Source: an uncultured Clostridium sp.
Lineage (GTDB): Bacteria; Cyanobacteriota; Vampirovibrionia; Gastranaerophilales; Gastranaerophilaceae
NCBI GenBank assembly: GCA_905212085.1
Contig: CAJMDF010000031.1
Coordinates: 1-24,047, forward strand
Length of the DNA: 24,047 bases
Direction of reading: 5' to 3'
How positions within the stretch are numbered: the first letter of the stretch is position 1; every line of letters starts with the position of its first letter. Both the position numbers and the translations under genes were made by a program. This document shows, in pieces, positions 5,741 to 12,865 of the stretch. The notes under the pieces were generated by a model. That model saw only the letters and a list, made by a program, of their open reading frames with translations, was not told the origin of the DNA and did not search any database.

Positions 5741-6099
5741 TGGATCTTGACAAACTTCTACGAGTGTAGATATTAATTCTCTCGGATTATGCAGGGAATA
5801 TCATAACCTTTTTTATAATCCAAAGTGTTTTTTTCGGAAACACTAACCTTTAACGGTTATCTTGATGCATCTACCGTCATCGATGCACTGCCGCTTGCAT
5901 GATGGACCCATATCACCGGCAAGCTGGGCAATATGAGTAGCTATAATTAGCGACTATGCAGCTAAAGCTTGAGCTCTAGAGAAGTCTGCTTTAATTACGT
6001 TGTTAGCATTTAATTTAGTTTGCTCGTTGATGACCGAGAACAGCGCTCGGACCCGCAATTCATCTCAACCGAACATCCTGTCAAATCCAAAACGTCCCC
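5708..6099 (-). ncRNA. ssrA: Transfer-messenger RNA (tmRNA)
   Basis: The 5' end GGGGACGTTTTGGATTTGAC (6099 downward) and the 3' end GGTTCGACTCCCCTCGTCTC then CA close the tRNA-like domain: GGGGACG pairs with CGTCTCC, leaving discriminator A at 5708. The terminal CCA is not encoded and must be added after processing. The RNA is about 392 nt in one piece, not permuted. tmRNA rescues stalled ribosomes together with SmpB and tags the unfinished protein for proteolysis. The tag frame is at 5954-6007. The gene sits at the edge of the accessory island; its 3' end is the likely integration site. Confidence 0.97.
5954..6007 (-). other. tmRNA proteolysis-tag reading frame
   Basis: The frame from resume codon GCT (6005-6007) to TAG (5954-5956) encodes ANNVIKADFSRAQALAA. 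The ANN start and the hydrophobic ALAA end are the usual tag signatures, recognised by adaptor and ClpXP-type proteases. Confidence 0.88.
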
Positions 6100-6127
6100 A
6101 TATTTAGTTTTAAATGTGCTATTTTAT

Positions 6128-6155
6128 ATTATAAACTATTTTATATTTATTTCAA
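6128..6155 (-). promoter_or_regulatory. ssrA promoter
   Basis: On the minus strand -35 TTGAAA (6150-6155), a 16-bp spacer and -10 TATAAT (6128-6133) lie 28 nt before the mature 5' end, leaving a precursor leader of about 20 nt for RNase P to remove. The -35 lies just past the stop of the upstream XRE gene. Confidence 0.7.
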
Positions 6156-6159
6156 GCTG

Positions 6160-6564
6160 TTATTCTGTTATGTGGAATGAACATTTTGAACAATGAGCTT
6201 TAGGATGAAGCATTAAATTGTCTTCTAAATCATATAATCTTGCAATTCTTGTAACTAATGGAGCGCCGCATTTTGGACATTTTAATCCGCCTGCGCCATT
6301 TAAAATCAATTCTTTTAAGCTATCGATTATTTCTTGAGATACTGTATAGCTTGTAAAATCTTTTTCTAATGATTTGATTTCGTTTGGGTCACATTTTAGG
6401 ATTTTAGCTAAGTTTTGTCTAACTGTCACAGGCAAAAAAAGTTCTTTCCCAGCTTCAATATCTTCTATATAATTTAGCGCAAGATTACTTTCTTTTGCTA
6501 ATCCTTTTGGAGATAGGCCTATTTCATCCCTTTTATGTTGAATAAATTGTGCTAATGTTTTCAT
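6160..6564 (-). CDS. XRE-family regulator with C-terminal zinc ribbon
   Basis: The 134-residue protein has an XRE-type helix-turn-helix over residues 1-62 (LSPKGLAKESNLALNYIEDI) and a C-terminal zinc ribbon with paired cysteines C96/C99 and C125/C128. It is probably a cytoplasmic DNA-binding regulator. No ribosome binding site is visible; a -10 TATAAT ends only 7 nt before the ATG, so the message may be leaderless. A 10-bp inverted repeat lies just upstream and may be its operator. The gene stops 5 nt before the ssrA -35, so the two are adjacent but ssrA has its own promoter. The target genes are unknown. Confidence 0.85.
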   Translation of the reverse strand: MKTLAQFIQHKRDEIGLSPKGLAKESNLALNYIEDIEAGKELFLPVTVRQNLAKILKCDPNEIKSLEKDFTSYTVSQEIIDSLKELILNGAGGLKCPKCGAPLVTRIARLYDLEDNLMLHPKAHCSKCSFHITE

Positions 6565-6581
6565 AATCTTTATTATATAAC

Positions 6582-6614
6582 GTAAACACCCCCTTTATTC
6601 AAGTGGGTGTTTAC
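6582..6614. promoter_or_regulatory. 10-bp perfect inverted repeat upstream of the XRE gene
   Basis: GTAAACACCC (6582-6591) and GGGTGTTTAC (6605-6614) are perfect arms around 13 bp. The repeat lies between the stop of the probable lipoprotein gene and the XRE gene, overlapping the -35 side of the XRE promoter. With no T-run, an operator for the XRE protein is more likely than a terminator, though both roles are possible. Confidence 0.55.
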
Positions 6615-6643
6615 AAGTTGTGTAGAAAAAGTTTTTTGTATTA

Positions 6644-7669
6644 TTATTCGCCGTATTTCCAACCTGGATGTCTGTAATCTTCACCCCTTTTGGCATAATC
6701 TGAATATACAACTGCTTGGTCAAAGTCATATTGTGCAAATTCAGGATTTCCATCTTCATCATAATATGGTTCCCCAGTTTCTTCATCAATAATTAATGAA
6801 CCATATAAGAATGAACCTGCTTCTGTTCCTCTTTCGTAATTGCCACGGTAAATTAAATTGTTGTTATTATCAAATATTGAACGGATATTTTGTTTTCTGT
6901 CTCGGCCGTTTGTGCGGACTTCGTAACCTGCATAATTCCATAAGTATTGTTCGTCATCTTCAGGTTTTTTAGGAGAATTTGAAACATATCTTGTGATTTT
7001 TATACCTTTGCCAGGTACATCTGTTACTACAGATTTTAAATATGATGTTTTTGGATTTTTTGAATCATATAAATCTACAACTTTTGTTACAACAGCTAAT
7101 TCTCTTTTATTTGTGCCAATACTGTCTACCATTGATTCATAGAATTTGTTGTCATATCTGTTATGAGCTTTTGAACCTACATATACAACACTGTCAAGAC
7201 CGGATCCATCAGGTACAGGACCATCAATCGGAATACCGATATTTTCTCCTTGAGCAATTAATGAATCGCCGATATGGAATGGGTAATCTTTTACATATAT
7301 AGGTTTAATTTCTGTATGAATTATTGTATCTGTATCATGAATTGTATCAGGTTTTATAATTGTAATTGTATCATGGTGGTTACAATTACCACCAATGATT
7401 GTTACATTAGCAGTCGCAGAAGATGATGCTGATGAGGATGAGTTTGCCTCTACAATTATATCTTCAGGTGCACAGCTTGTTATTGTCCCTGATGTCGCAC
7501 CTAATGCCATTAGCCCTAACATCATATTGCGCATTGCTTTACTTGAATCTTTAGAGATCGGTCTTTGTTGTTCTTGATAATGGTGTATATGTTGTTTTTT
7601 ATTGTGAGTTTTGTTTTTGCCTTCAAAATTCAAGGCATTTAAACTGCTATTAATTGCTTTGACTTCCAT
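6644..7669 (-). CDS. Lineage-specific probable lipoprotein, function unknown
   Basis: I choose ATG 7669 (MEVKAINSSLNALNFEGK); the open frame continues to a TTG that coincides with the ribosome binding site TTGGAGG. The 341-residue protein has an unusual 44-residue basic, His/Gln-rich leader before a hydrophobic segment (MMLGLMALGATSGTITSC) whose end fits a lipobox with Cys66. Next comes a Ser/Ala-rich linker (residues about 75-88) and then a secreted-type region rich in Asp, Tyr and Gly (DEETGEPYYDEDGNPEFAQY). The long region before the lipobox is odd for a lipoprotein, so the Cys might instead lie in a simple membrane anchor. I do not recognise a domain. The N-terminal LNFEGK resembles ISFTGI of the gene at 23348. 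Confidence 0.75.
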   Translation of the reverse strand: MEVKAINSSLNALNFEGKNKTHNKKQHIHHYQEQQRPISKDSSKAMRNMMLGLMALGATSGTITSCAPEDIIVEANSSSSASSSATANVTIIGGNCNHHDTITIIKPDTIHDTDTIIHTEIKPIYVKDYPFHIGDSLIAQGENIGIPIDGPVPDGSGLDSVVYVGSKAHNRYDNKFYESMVDSIGTNKRELAVVTKVVDLYDSKNPKTSYLKSVVTDVPGKGIKITRYVSNSPKKPEDDEQYLWNYAGYEVRTNGRDRKQNIRSIFDNNNNLIYRGNYERGTEAGSFLYGSLIIDEETGEPYYDEDGNPEFAQYDFDQAVVYSDYAKRGEDYRHPGWKYGE

Positions 7670-7719
7670 TTGGGTATTTACCTCCAATTTCTACACATTA
7701 TATTGTATGTATATAAAAG

Positions 7720-7768
7720 AAAAACATGTTTTTAGTTGCTAATAAAATAATAACAAAAACATGTTTTT
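7720..7768. terminator. Twin 14-bp palindromes, probable recA terminator
   Basis: AAAAACATGTTTTT occurs twice (7720-7733 and 7755-7768). Each copy is self-complementary, and the two can pair with each other to form one long hairpin with a 21-nt loop and flanking T residues. They lie downstream of recA and upstream of the next minus-strand gene. Confidence 0.5.
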
Positions 7769-7822
7769 TGACTAAAATTAGTGTTATATCCGTTTTTTAG
7801 CTGCTTTACATTCGTTAATATT

Positions 7823-8848
7823 CTATGATGCAGCTAATTTTTCTCTTACTAAAGTTTCTATAGTATTTAAAATATCAGGATTTTCAGATAAAAACTCTTT
7901 TGCTTTATCTCTACCTTGTCCTAATTTTTCTTCATTAAAGCTGAACCAAGAACCTGCTTTTTTTACAATATCAAGATTTACTGCAACATCTAAGATGTTA
8001 CCGATTTTGCATATCCCTTTGCCAAAGATAATATCAAATTCCGCAGTTCTAAATGGTGGGGCTACTTTATTTTTAAGAACCCTTACTCGTACATGGTTCC
8101 CTACATCACCGTCTTCACCTTTAACACCTTCTGTACGTTTAATTTCCATACGTACTGAAGCATAATATTTTAATGCGTTACCACCTGTGGTAGTTTCAGG
8201 ATTACCGTACATTACACCTATTTTCATTCTTAATTGGTTAATGAAAATTACTGTAGTATTTGTTTTCCCAATAATACCTGTCAATTTTCTCAAAGCTTTA
8301 CTCATTAAACGGGCTTGTAATCCCATTTGTTGGTCTTCCATAGACCCTTCAATTTCAGCTTTAGGAACAAGTGCAGCTACAGAGTCAACTACTACTACAT
8401 CTACAGCGCCTGAACGAACTAGTTCTTCTGTAATATCAAGTGCTTGTTCTCCTGTATCAGGTTGAGAAATTAATAAATCATCTACTTGAACACCAAGATT
8501 TCTTGCATATTCCGGATCTAGCGCATGTTCAGCGTCAACGAAAGCTGCAATGCCACCTCTTTTTTGACATTCAGCTACGATATGTTGAGCTAAAGTTGTT
8601 TTACCTGAACTTTCTGGTCCATATATTTCAATAATACGACCTCTTGGAATTCCGCCTATACCTAGTGCAACATCAAGAGAAAGGGCTCCGGTTGGGATAG
8701 CATCTACATTTACGGTAGCTTTATCTCCTAGTTTCATGATTGAACCTTTTCCAAAATCTTTTTCGATTTTTTCTATTGCGAGTTTTAAAGCTTTGCTTCT
8801 TTCATCTAAATTTGATGTTGTATCATTTTCTTTTTCTTTTACTGCCAT
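7823..8848 (-). CDS. recA: Recombinase RecA
   Basis: RecA binds single-stranded DNA, drives ATP-dependent strand exchange in recombination and repair, and stimulates LexA self-cleavage where LexA exists. The 341-residue product is full length. It has the Walker A motif GPESSGKTT at 77-85, the later VVVVDSVAAL segment, and the L2 region NQLRMKIGVMYGNPETTTGG. The start is ATG with AAGGA upstream. It is the second gene of a unit whose first gene encodes a MerR-like coiled-coil protein, 44 nt upstream. I see no clear LexA box in the upstream spacer. Confidence 0.99.
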   Translation of the reverse strand: MAVKEKENDTTSNLDERSKALKLAIEKIEKDFGKGSIMKLGDKATVNVDAIPTGALSLDVALGIGGIPRGRIIEIYGPESSGKTTLAQHIVAECQKRGGIAAFVDAEHALDPEYARNLGVQVDDLLISQPDTGEQALDITEELVRSGAVDVVVVDSVAALVPKAEIEGSMEDQQMGLQARLMSKALRKLTGIIGKTNTTVIFINQLRMKIGVMYGNPETTTGGNALKYYASVRMEIKRTEGVKGEDGDVGNHVRVRVLKNKVAPPFRTAEFDIIFGKGICKIGNILDVAVNLDIVKKAGSWFSFNEEKLGQGRDKAKEFLSENPDILNTIETLVREKLAAS

Positions 8849-8892
8849 GTTTTAATTCCTTTAGTTATTGGCGGGCAAGCATTATAATCTTG

Positions 8893-9390
8893 TTATTCCC
8901 AAACGTGTTTTTCTTTCTTTTTGTAAAATCCTAAACCTACAGGTTTGTAAGCATGCAGGTCATTTTTTAATTGATAAATTTCTTTATTTAAATCAATAAT
9001 TTTTTGTCTTAGAGTTTCGTTATCTGTTTTGCAACGGATAAGTTCAACAACAACTTCATCCATGCCTTCTAATTTTTCATCGATAACTTTGGCAATTCTG
9101 TTGCTTAACTTATTTTCCATTTCTTTTAAAGAATTTAGGATATTTAAGATTGCAGATGTTTGTTTTACTTCTGTTTTAACAGGAGGTAAAGATGCACCTT
9201 TCATTGCTTGTACTCTTCTTAAATTCTTTACTTCTTCATAAGAAAAATAAGTTTGTCCTTTGCTATTTTTTCTAGGTAATATAGAAGCTCGTTTACATAA
9301 CTCGACAATTTCTTTATTATCTGTTTTTAAAATACTTCTCACTTCTTGAGGAGATAATGTTTTCCCCTTCAATTCTTGTTCTAATATCAT
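8893..9390 (-). CDS. MerR-like helix-turn-helix protein with C-terminal coiled coil
   Basis: Residues about 12-65 read like a MerR-type winged helix (LSPQEVRSILKTDNKEIVEL, then GQTYFSYEEVKNLRRVQAMK). Residues about 82-145 form a long heptad-repeat coiled coil (LNSLKEMENKLSNRIAKVID) that would drive dimer formation. It is 165 residues long with no signal or membrane segment. GAGGG seven bases before ATG supports the start. It shares a strand and probably a transcript with recA, so it may regulate recA or take part in chromosome maintenance, like other small MerR-type coiled-coil DNA binders. The precise role is unknown. Confidence 0.8.
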   Translation of the reverse strand: MILEQELKGKTLSPQEVRSILKTDNKEIVELCKRASILPRKNSKGQTYFSYEEVKNLRRVQAMKGASLPPVKTEVKQTSAILNILNSLKEMENKLSNRIAKVIDEKLEGMDEVVVELIRCKTDNETLRQKIIDLNKEIYQLKNDLHAYKPVGLGFYKKKEKHVWE

Positions 9391-9419
9391 CTTCTATCCC
9401 TCTAAATTTCTCCAATAAT

Positions 9420-9448
9420 ATTGTATTTTATATATAGAAAAAAGACAA
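9420..9448 (-). promoter_or_regulatory. Promoter of the MerR-like/recA unit
   Basis: On the minus strand -35 TTGTCT (9443-9448), a 17-bp spacer and -10 TACAAT (9420-9425) lie about 30 nt before the ATG. Confidence 0.55.
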
Positions 9449-9573
9449 ATAGATTTTGCAATCTTGTAACATCACTTAATAAATTTATTCATTAGTTTGG
9501 TGGAAATCATTCATTTAATCCTTGTTTTCTGTTTTTATTTTTTATTTAATTAATATAGAAAAGGAATTAGATT

Positions 9574-10485
9574 ATGAAAAAGAGTTTATTATTATTAATG
9601 TTATTTTTAATGTCAGGATCATTTGCGCATGCTACGGATTGGATTCCTGTAGATACAGATGATTCTAATTTCTATCTTTATGTTGACACAGATTCAATAA
9701 AAAATGTTAATCCTCAAGAGTATTTGTATGCAATTAAATTTCAATCAGGTGAAAATGCTGAGAAAGTTGCATATTTAAAATCAAATATTAAAACAAATTA
9801 TATGGGAGTAATCAAATCAGAAGTGTTTGATGAGTCCAGTTATCATCCAAAATCTACATTTGCAAATGTTCATGTATATATGAAACCTGTAGATAATGAA
9901 TCTTTTTTGAGTTTGGCTCATAATTATGTGTCAAAACTGTACTCTCCGGAAAGTGAAAGTGCTAATGTAAATCAGACCGAGTCAAAAAAAGATGCTTTTA
10001 CGCCTGATAGTTCTGTAGAGGAAAAGCAAGTTGAAAAAGTAAATGCACAGGAGGATAGACCAGAAATTAGAGGTCTTGATAATGTTGGGGATGATAAAAA
10101 AATTGAAACTAACAATGACAATATAAAGGAAGAAACAGTCAATGCAGCAAAAGTTACCCCCCAAGAAGTTCAAGTTTTATCAGGGGCTAATGATTTAAAA
10201 GAATATGTGGCGGAAATAAGTTCAAAGCTTAACCGTAATTGGCAGCCTCCAAAGTCAGGAAGAAATTCTCAAGCAATTATAATTTTAACAATTGGCAAAG
10301 ATGGAAGTTTACAGAAATATGATATTGCAAAATCTTCCGGAGATGAGTCCACAGACAGATCAATTATAAGTGCTGCAGAAAAAAGTGTTCCATATGCCAA
10401 ATTTTCAAATATGAAAAAGGGAACAGAAAATATAAAACTCCAATTTGTATTTGAATATAAGAAGTTTAAAAAATCTGTAATGTAG
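9574..10485 (+). CDS. Periplasmic protein with C-terminal TonB/TolA-like domain
   Basis: The 303-residue protein has a signal peptide (MKKSLLLLMLFLMSGSFAHA, cleavage after about residue 20). An N-terminal domain of about 100 residues (WIPVDTDDSNFYLYVDTDSI) follows. It has the character of small secreted domains that match a residue-level stress or adhesin E fold, but I cannot name it. An acidic low-complexity linker covers about 128-195. The C-terminal domain, about 205-300, fits TonB-C: YVAEISSKLNRNWQPPKSGR, then a Gly-rich turn and KFSNMKKGTENIKLQFVFEY. Unlike TonB it has no persistent N-terminal anchor, so it is probably a free periplasmic or envelope-linked protein. AAGGA precedes the ATG, and a strong terminator follows. 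No transporter genes are adjacent. Confidence 0.8.
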   Translation: MKKSLLLLMLFLMSGSFAHATDWIPVDTDDSNFYLYVDTDSIKNVNPQEYLYAIKFQSGENAEKVAYLKSNIKTNYMGVIKSEVFDESSYHPKSTFANVHVYMKPVDNESFLSLAHNYVSKLYSPESESANVNQTESKKDAFTPDSSVEEKQVEKVNAQEDRPEIRGLDNVGDDKKIETNNDNIKEETVNAAKVTPQEVQVLSGANDLKEYVAEISSKLNRNWQPPKSGRNSQAIIILTIGKDGSLQKYDIAKSSGDESTDRSIISAAEKSVPYAKFSNMKKGTENIKLQFVFEYKKFKKSVM

Positions 10486-10505
10486 TTATAATATTAAAAA
10501 ATAAT

Positions 10506-10539
10506 AAAAAAGAGAACCTTTATTAAGGTTCTCTTTTTT
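10506..10539. terminator. Bidirectional terminator between the TonB-C gene and rpmB
   Basis: A perfect 15-bp stem (10506-10520 with 10525-10539) closes a TATT loop, with A-run and T-run on the two sides. It serves both convergent genes. Confidence 0.93.
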
Positions 10540-10558
10540 ATACTTCCAGCGTATTCTC

Positions 10559-10750
10559 TTATACAGCTTTTTGAACTTTTCCTGCTCTTAAGCAAGAAGT
10601 GCAAACTTTAATTCTTTTAACTGTTCCGTTTACGTTAACTTTTACAGATTGTAAGTTAGGTTCTTGAGTGTGAACAATTTGTTTATGCGAGAATGTTAAT
10701 TTCGCTGCTTTAATCGGTGCTTTACCGCATACATCACATTTTTTTGACAT
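10559..10750 (-). CDS. rpmB: 50S ribosomal protein L28 (zinc-binding form)
   Basis: This is a component of the large ribosomal subunit. The 63-residue product begins MSKKCDVCGKAPIKAAKLTF and has the usual L28 core (SHKQIVHTQEPNLQSVKV). Two CxxC pairs (C5/C8 and C50/C53) mark the zinc-binding C+ variant. The gene stands alone, with AAAGGA upstream and the shared terminator downstream. Confidence 0.97.
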   Translation of the reverse strand: MSKKCDVCGKAPIKAAKLTFSHKQIVHTQEPNLQSVKVNVNGTVKRIKVCTSCLRAGKVQKAV

Positions 10751-10860
10751 AATTTTAATTTCCTTTTCTAGCTAGTTTGTGTATTTTAATAATATATTAA
10801 AAATGAGAAAAATCAAGAAGCATGTTAAAATAAGTTAAGTCTGTTCTGAAAACCCTTGAA

Positions 10861-10910
10861 TTGTAACAATTTTATAACTACTTGAATTAAATTTTACCTT
10901 ATGATATATT
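10861..10910 (+). promoter_or_regulatory. Promoter of the LysM gene with an upstream TTGTAACAA element
   Basis: -35 TTGAAT (10882-10887), a 17-bp spacer and -10 TATATT (10905-10910). The short inverted repeat TTGTAACAA (10861-10869) stands 12 bp upstream of the -35. The same nonamer, or an 8 of 9 match, occurs before the genes at 9574 and 14700. Confidence 0.5.
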
Positions 10911-10949
10911 TCATTTATTAAGAACAATTTATTATTAGGGTATGGAAAG

Positions 10950-11513
10950 ATGAAAAGTTCGACTATCAGAAGATCAAATTTATCTAAGGAAAAGATGGCT
11001 GTATTGGAAGCTCTATCTCAATATAGACATGACCCATATGACAATTCTCCTGGAATTTATGTCAGACCGAATAAAGAACGAGAATTAGATGTATTATGGC
11101 AAAATTTTAAAGTAAATCAAAAAAATGATAAATCTCCAAGCATATACTTAGCTGCAGGATTTATAATCGGAGCTGTTGTTATGCTAATCTTGACCGTAAT
11201 GATTAGTTTTTCAGCTAATGGATTACATTCTATTCAAGATAAAATAACTTCTTCTCCTGTACATGTAAAAAAAGAAAAGTTAAGTTTAAACTTTATTCCA
11301 TCTTCTGCGGAAAAAGAAGAACCGACAGCTACAAATGAAGTTTATACAGTACAAAGCGGTGATACTATGGAAAGTATTTTGATAAGATTTTATGGATCTT
11401 ATAGTAAAGATAAAGAGTCGCTTGTATTGAAAACAAATAATATGACAAATCCAAATAAACTCTCAATCGGACAAAAATTAACAATTCCGATGGAAGGAAA
11501 AGAAGCTCAATAA
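10950..11513 (+). CDS. Membrane-anchored LysM-domain protein
   Basis: The 187-residue protein has a cytoplasmic basic N-terminal part (1-64), one membrane segment at about 66-88 (IYLAAGFIIGAVVMLILTVM), and an extracytoplasmic part ending in a LysM domain at about 131-180 (VYTVQSGDTMESILIRFYGS, ending NKLSIGQKLTIP). LysM domains bind N-acetylglucosamine sugars of peptidoglycan, so this single-pass protein probably ties the inner membrane to the wall. No catalytic domain is present. It is a single-gene unit with its own promoter and terminator. The N-terminal 64 residues have no recognised fold. Confidence 0.88.
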   Translation: MKSSTIRRSNLSKEKMAVLEALSQYRHDPYDNSPGIYVRPNKERELDVLWQNFKVNQKNDKSPSIYLAAGFIIGAVVMLILTVMISFSANGLHSIQDKITSSPVHVKKEKLSLNFIPSSAEKEEPTATNEVYTVQSGDTMESILIRFYGSYSKDKESLVLKTNNMTNPNKLSIGQKLTIPMEGKEAQ

Positions 11514-11515
11514 TG

Positions 11516-11545
11516 AAAAAGACTGATTTTTAAATCAGTCTTTTT
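11516..11545. terminator. Bidirectional terminator between the LysM gene and rarA
   Basis: A perfect 14-bp stem AAAAAGACTGATTT/AAATCAGTCTTTTT with a 2-nt gap serves the convergent LysM and rarA genes. Confidence 0.92.
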
Positions 11546-11551
11546 TATTTA

Positions 11552-12784
11552 TTATTTAGTATATTTCTTACCTACTAATTCGTCAGGTAAAAATTGTTGT
11601 TTTACATCTGGTGCATCGTGTGAATATATATATCCTATTCCAAATCCATAATTTTTGGCATCTTTATAATGAGCATCTCTAAGGTGCATTGGTGGCGGAA
11701 AATCTTTACCTGATTCAATATCATGAAGAGCTGAATCGATTGCAACTACTGTTTCATTTGATTTTGGAGCTCTGGCAACATAAATTACAGCTTGAGCAAG
11801 AGGAATTCGACCTTCTGGAAGTCCAAGTAATTCAACAGCTTTGTATGCATTAATTGCGACATTTAATGCATTTGGGTCAGCATTCCCGACATCTTCTGCA
11901 GAACATGTGATTAATCTGCGTGCAATAAATCTTGGATCTTCACCTGCTGCAATCATTTTTGCAAGGTAATAAATCGCAGCGTCAGGGTCACTACCCCTAA
12001 GACTTTTTTGGAAAGCTGAAGCACAGTCATAATGCTCTTGTTGAGAATATCTTGTGTTTCTTTTTTGGCAGATTTCTTCAATAATTTTTACTGTTAAATT
12101 TCTTCTATTGTCTTTTAAATCACTTGCAAAGTATGCATTTTCAACGACATTAAGAGCATATCGAGCATCGCCTCTTGCGAGGTTTATTATAAAATCTATA
12201 GCACCGCTTTCGCAATCCATAGGCAGATAATTTTTTGCCAAGTATGCAAAACCTTTTTTTATAATTTTGTCCATACTTGCATCATCTATTGAATTTAATC
12301 TTACGACCTGAACTCTTGATAAAAGTGCAGGTACAACTTGAAAAGACGGGTTTTCTGTAGTTGAGCCTATTAAAAATAATGTTCCGTTTTCAAGGTGAGG
12401 CAAAAGTGCATCTTGTTGAGTTTTTGAGTATCTGTGGATTTCGTCTATAAACAGAATTGTTTTATGTCCGCATCTTAGTGCTTCTTTGGCACTTTCGACA
12501 GCATCTTTAATATCTTTTACGCCTGATGTAACAGCAGAAATTTCAATAAAATTGGCATTTGTTTTGGTTGCAATTAGTCTTGCTAGTGTTGTTTTCCCAC
12601 ATCCAGGTGTTCCCCAAAATATTAAAGAGAACAACCTGTTTGTTTTTAGAAGATTTAAAATCGGGCTATTTGGTGATACTACATTACTTTGGCCTAAAAA
12701 ATCCTCAAGAGTTTTTGGCCGAAGTATTTCTGCAAGCGGGATTTGTTTATTTTGATTTTCTAATTCCGTAAATAGATTATTCAT
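11552..12784 (-). CDS. rarA: Replication-associated recombination protein A (AAA+ ATPase)
   Basis: RarA (MgsA, the WRNIP1 family) is a tetrameric ATPase related to clamp-loader subunits that acts at stalled replication forks. The 410-residue product has the usual length. It has the N-terminal PLAEILRPKTLEDFLGQ, Walker A GTPGCGKTT (58-66), Walker B ILFIDEIHR (110-118), sensor-1 STTENPS (141-147) and the LLSR arginine finger region. The C-terminal MgsA domain includes the typical SEDVGNADP and AQAVIYVARAPKSN. No ribosome binding site is visible; an extended -10 ends 6 nt before ATG, suggesting a leaderless message. Confidence 0.97.
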   Translation of the reverse strand: MNNLFTELENQNKQIPLAEILRPKTLEDFLGQSNVVSPNSPILNLLKTNRLFSLIFWGTPGCGKTTLARLIATKTNANFIEISAVTSGVKDIKDAVESAKEALRCGHKTILFIDEIHRYSKTQQDALLPHLENGTLFLIGSTTENPSFQVVPALLSRVQVVRLNSIDDASMDKIIKKGFAYLAKNYLPMDCESGAIDFIINLARGDARYALNVVENAYFASDLKDNRRNLTVKIIEEICQKRNTRYSQQEHYDCASAFQKSLRGSDPDAAIYYLAKMIAAGEDPRFIARRLITCSAEDVGNADPNALNVAINAYKAVELLGLPEGRIPLAQAVIYVARAPKSNETVVAIDSALHDIESGKDFPPPMHLRDAHYKDAKNYGFGIGYIYSHDAPDVKQQFLPDELVGKKYTK

Positions 12785-12790
12785 AGTATA

Positions 12791-12799
12791 ATTGTAGCA
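12791..12799 (-). promoter_or_regulatory. Extended -10 promoter giving a probably leaderless rarA message
   Basis: On the minus strand TGCTACAAT (TG-N-TACAAT) is followed by six bases and the rarA ATG. The transcription start should fall on or next to the ATG. I see no convincing -35. Confidence 0.5.
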
Positions 12800-12865
12800 T
12801 AAAAGAAGAACTTACATTGTATGAAAGCTTTTATGATAATAAATATAATTTGAAAAGGGTGTTTA

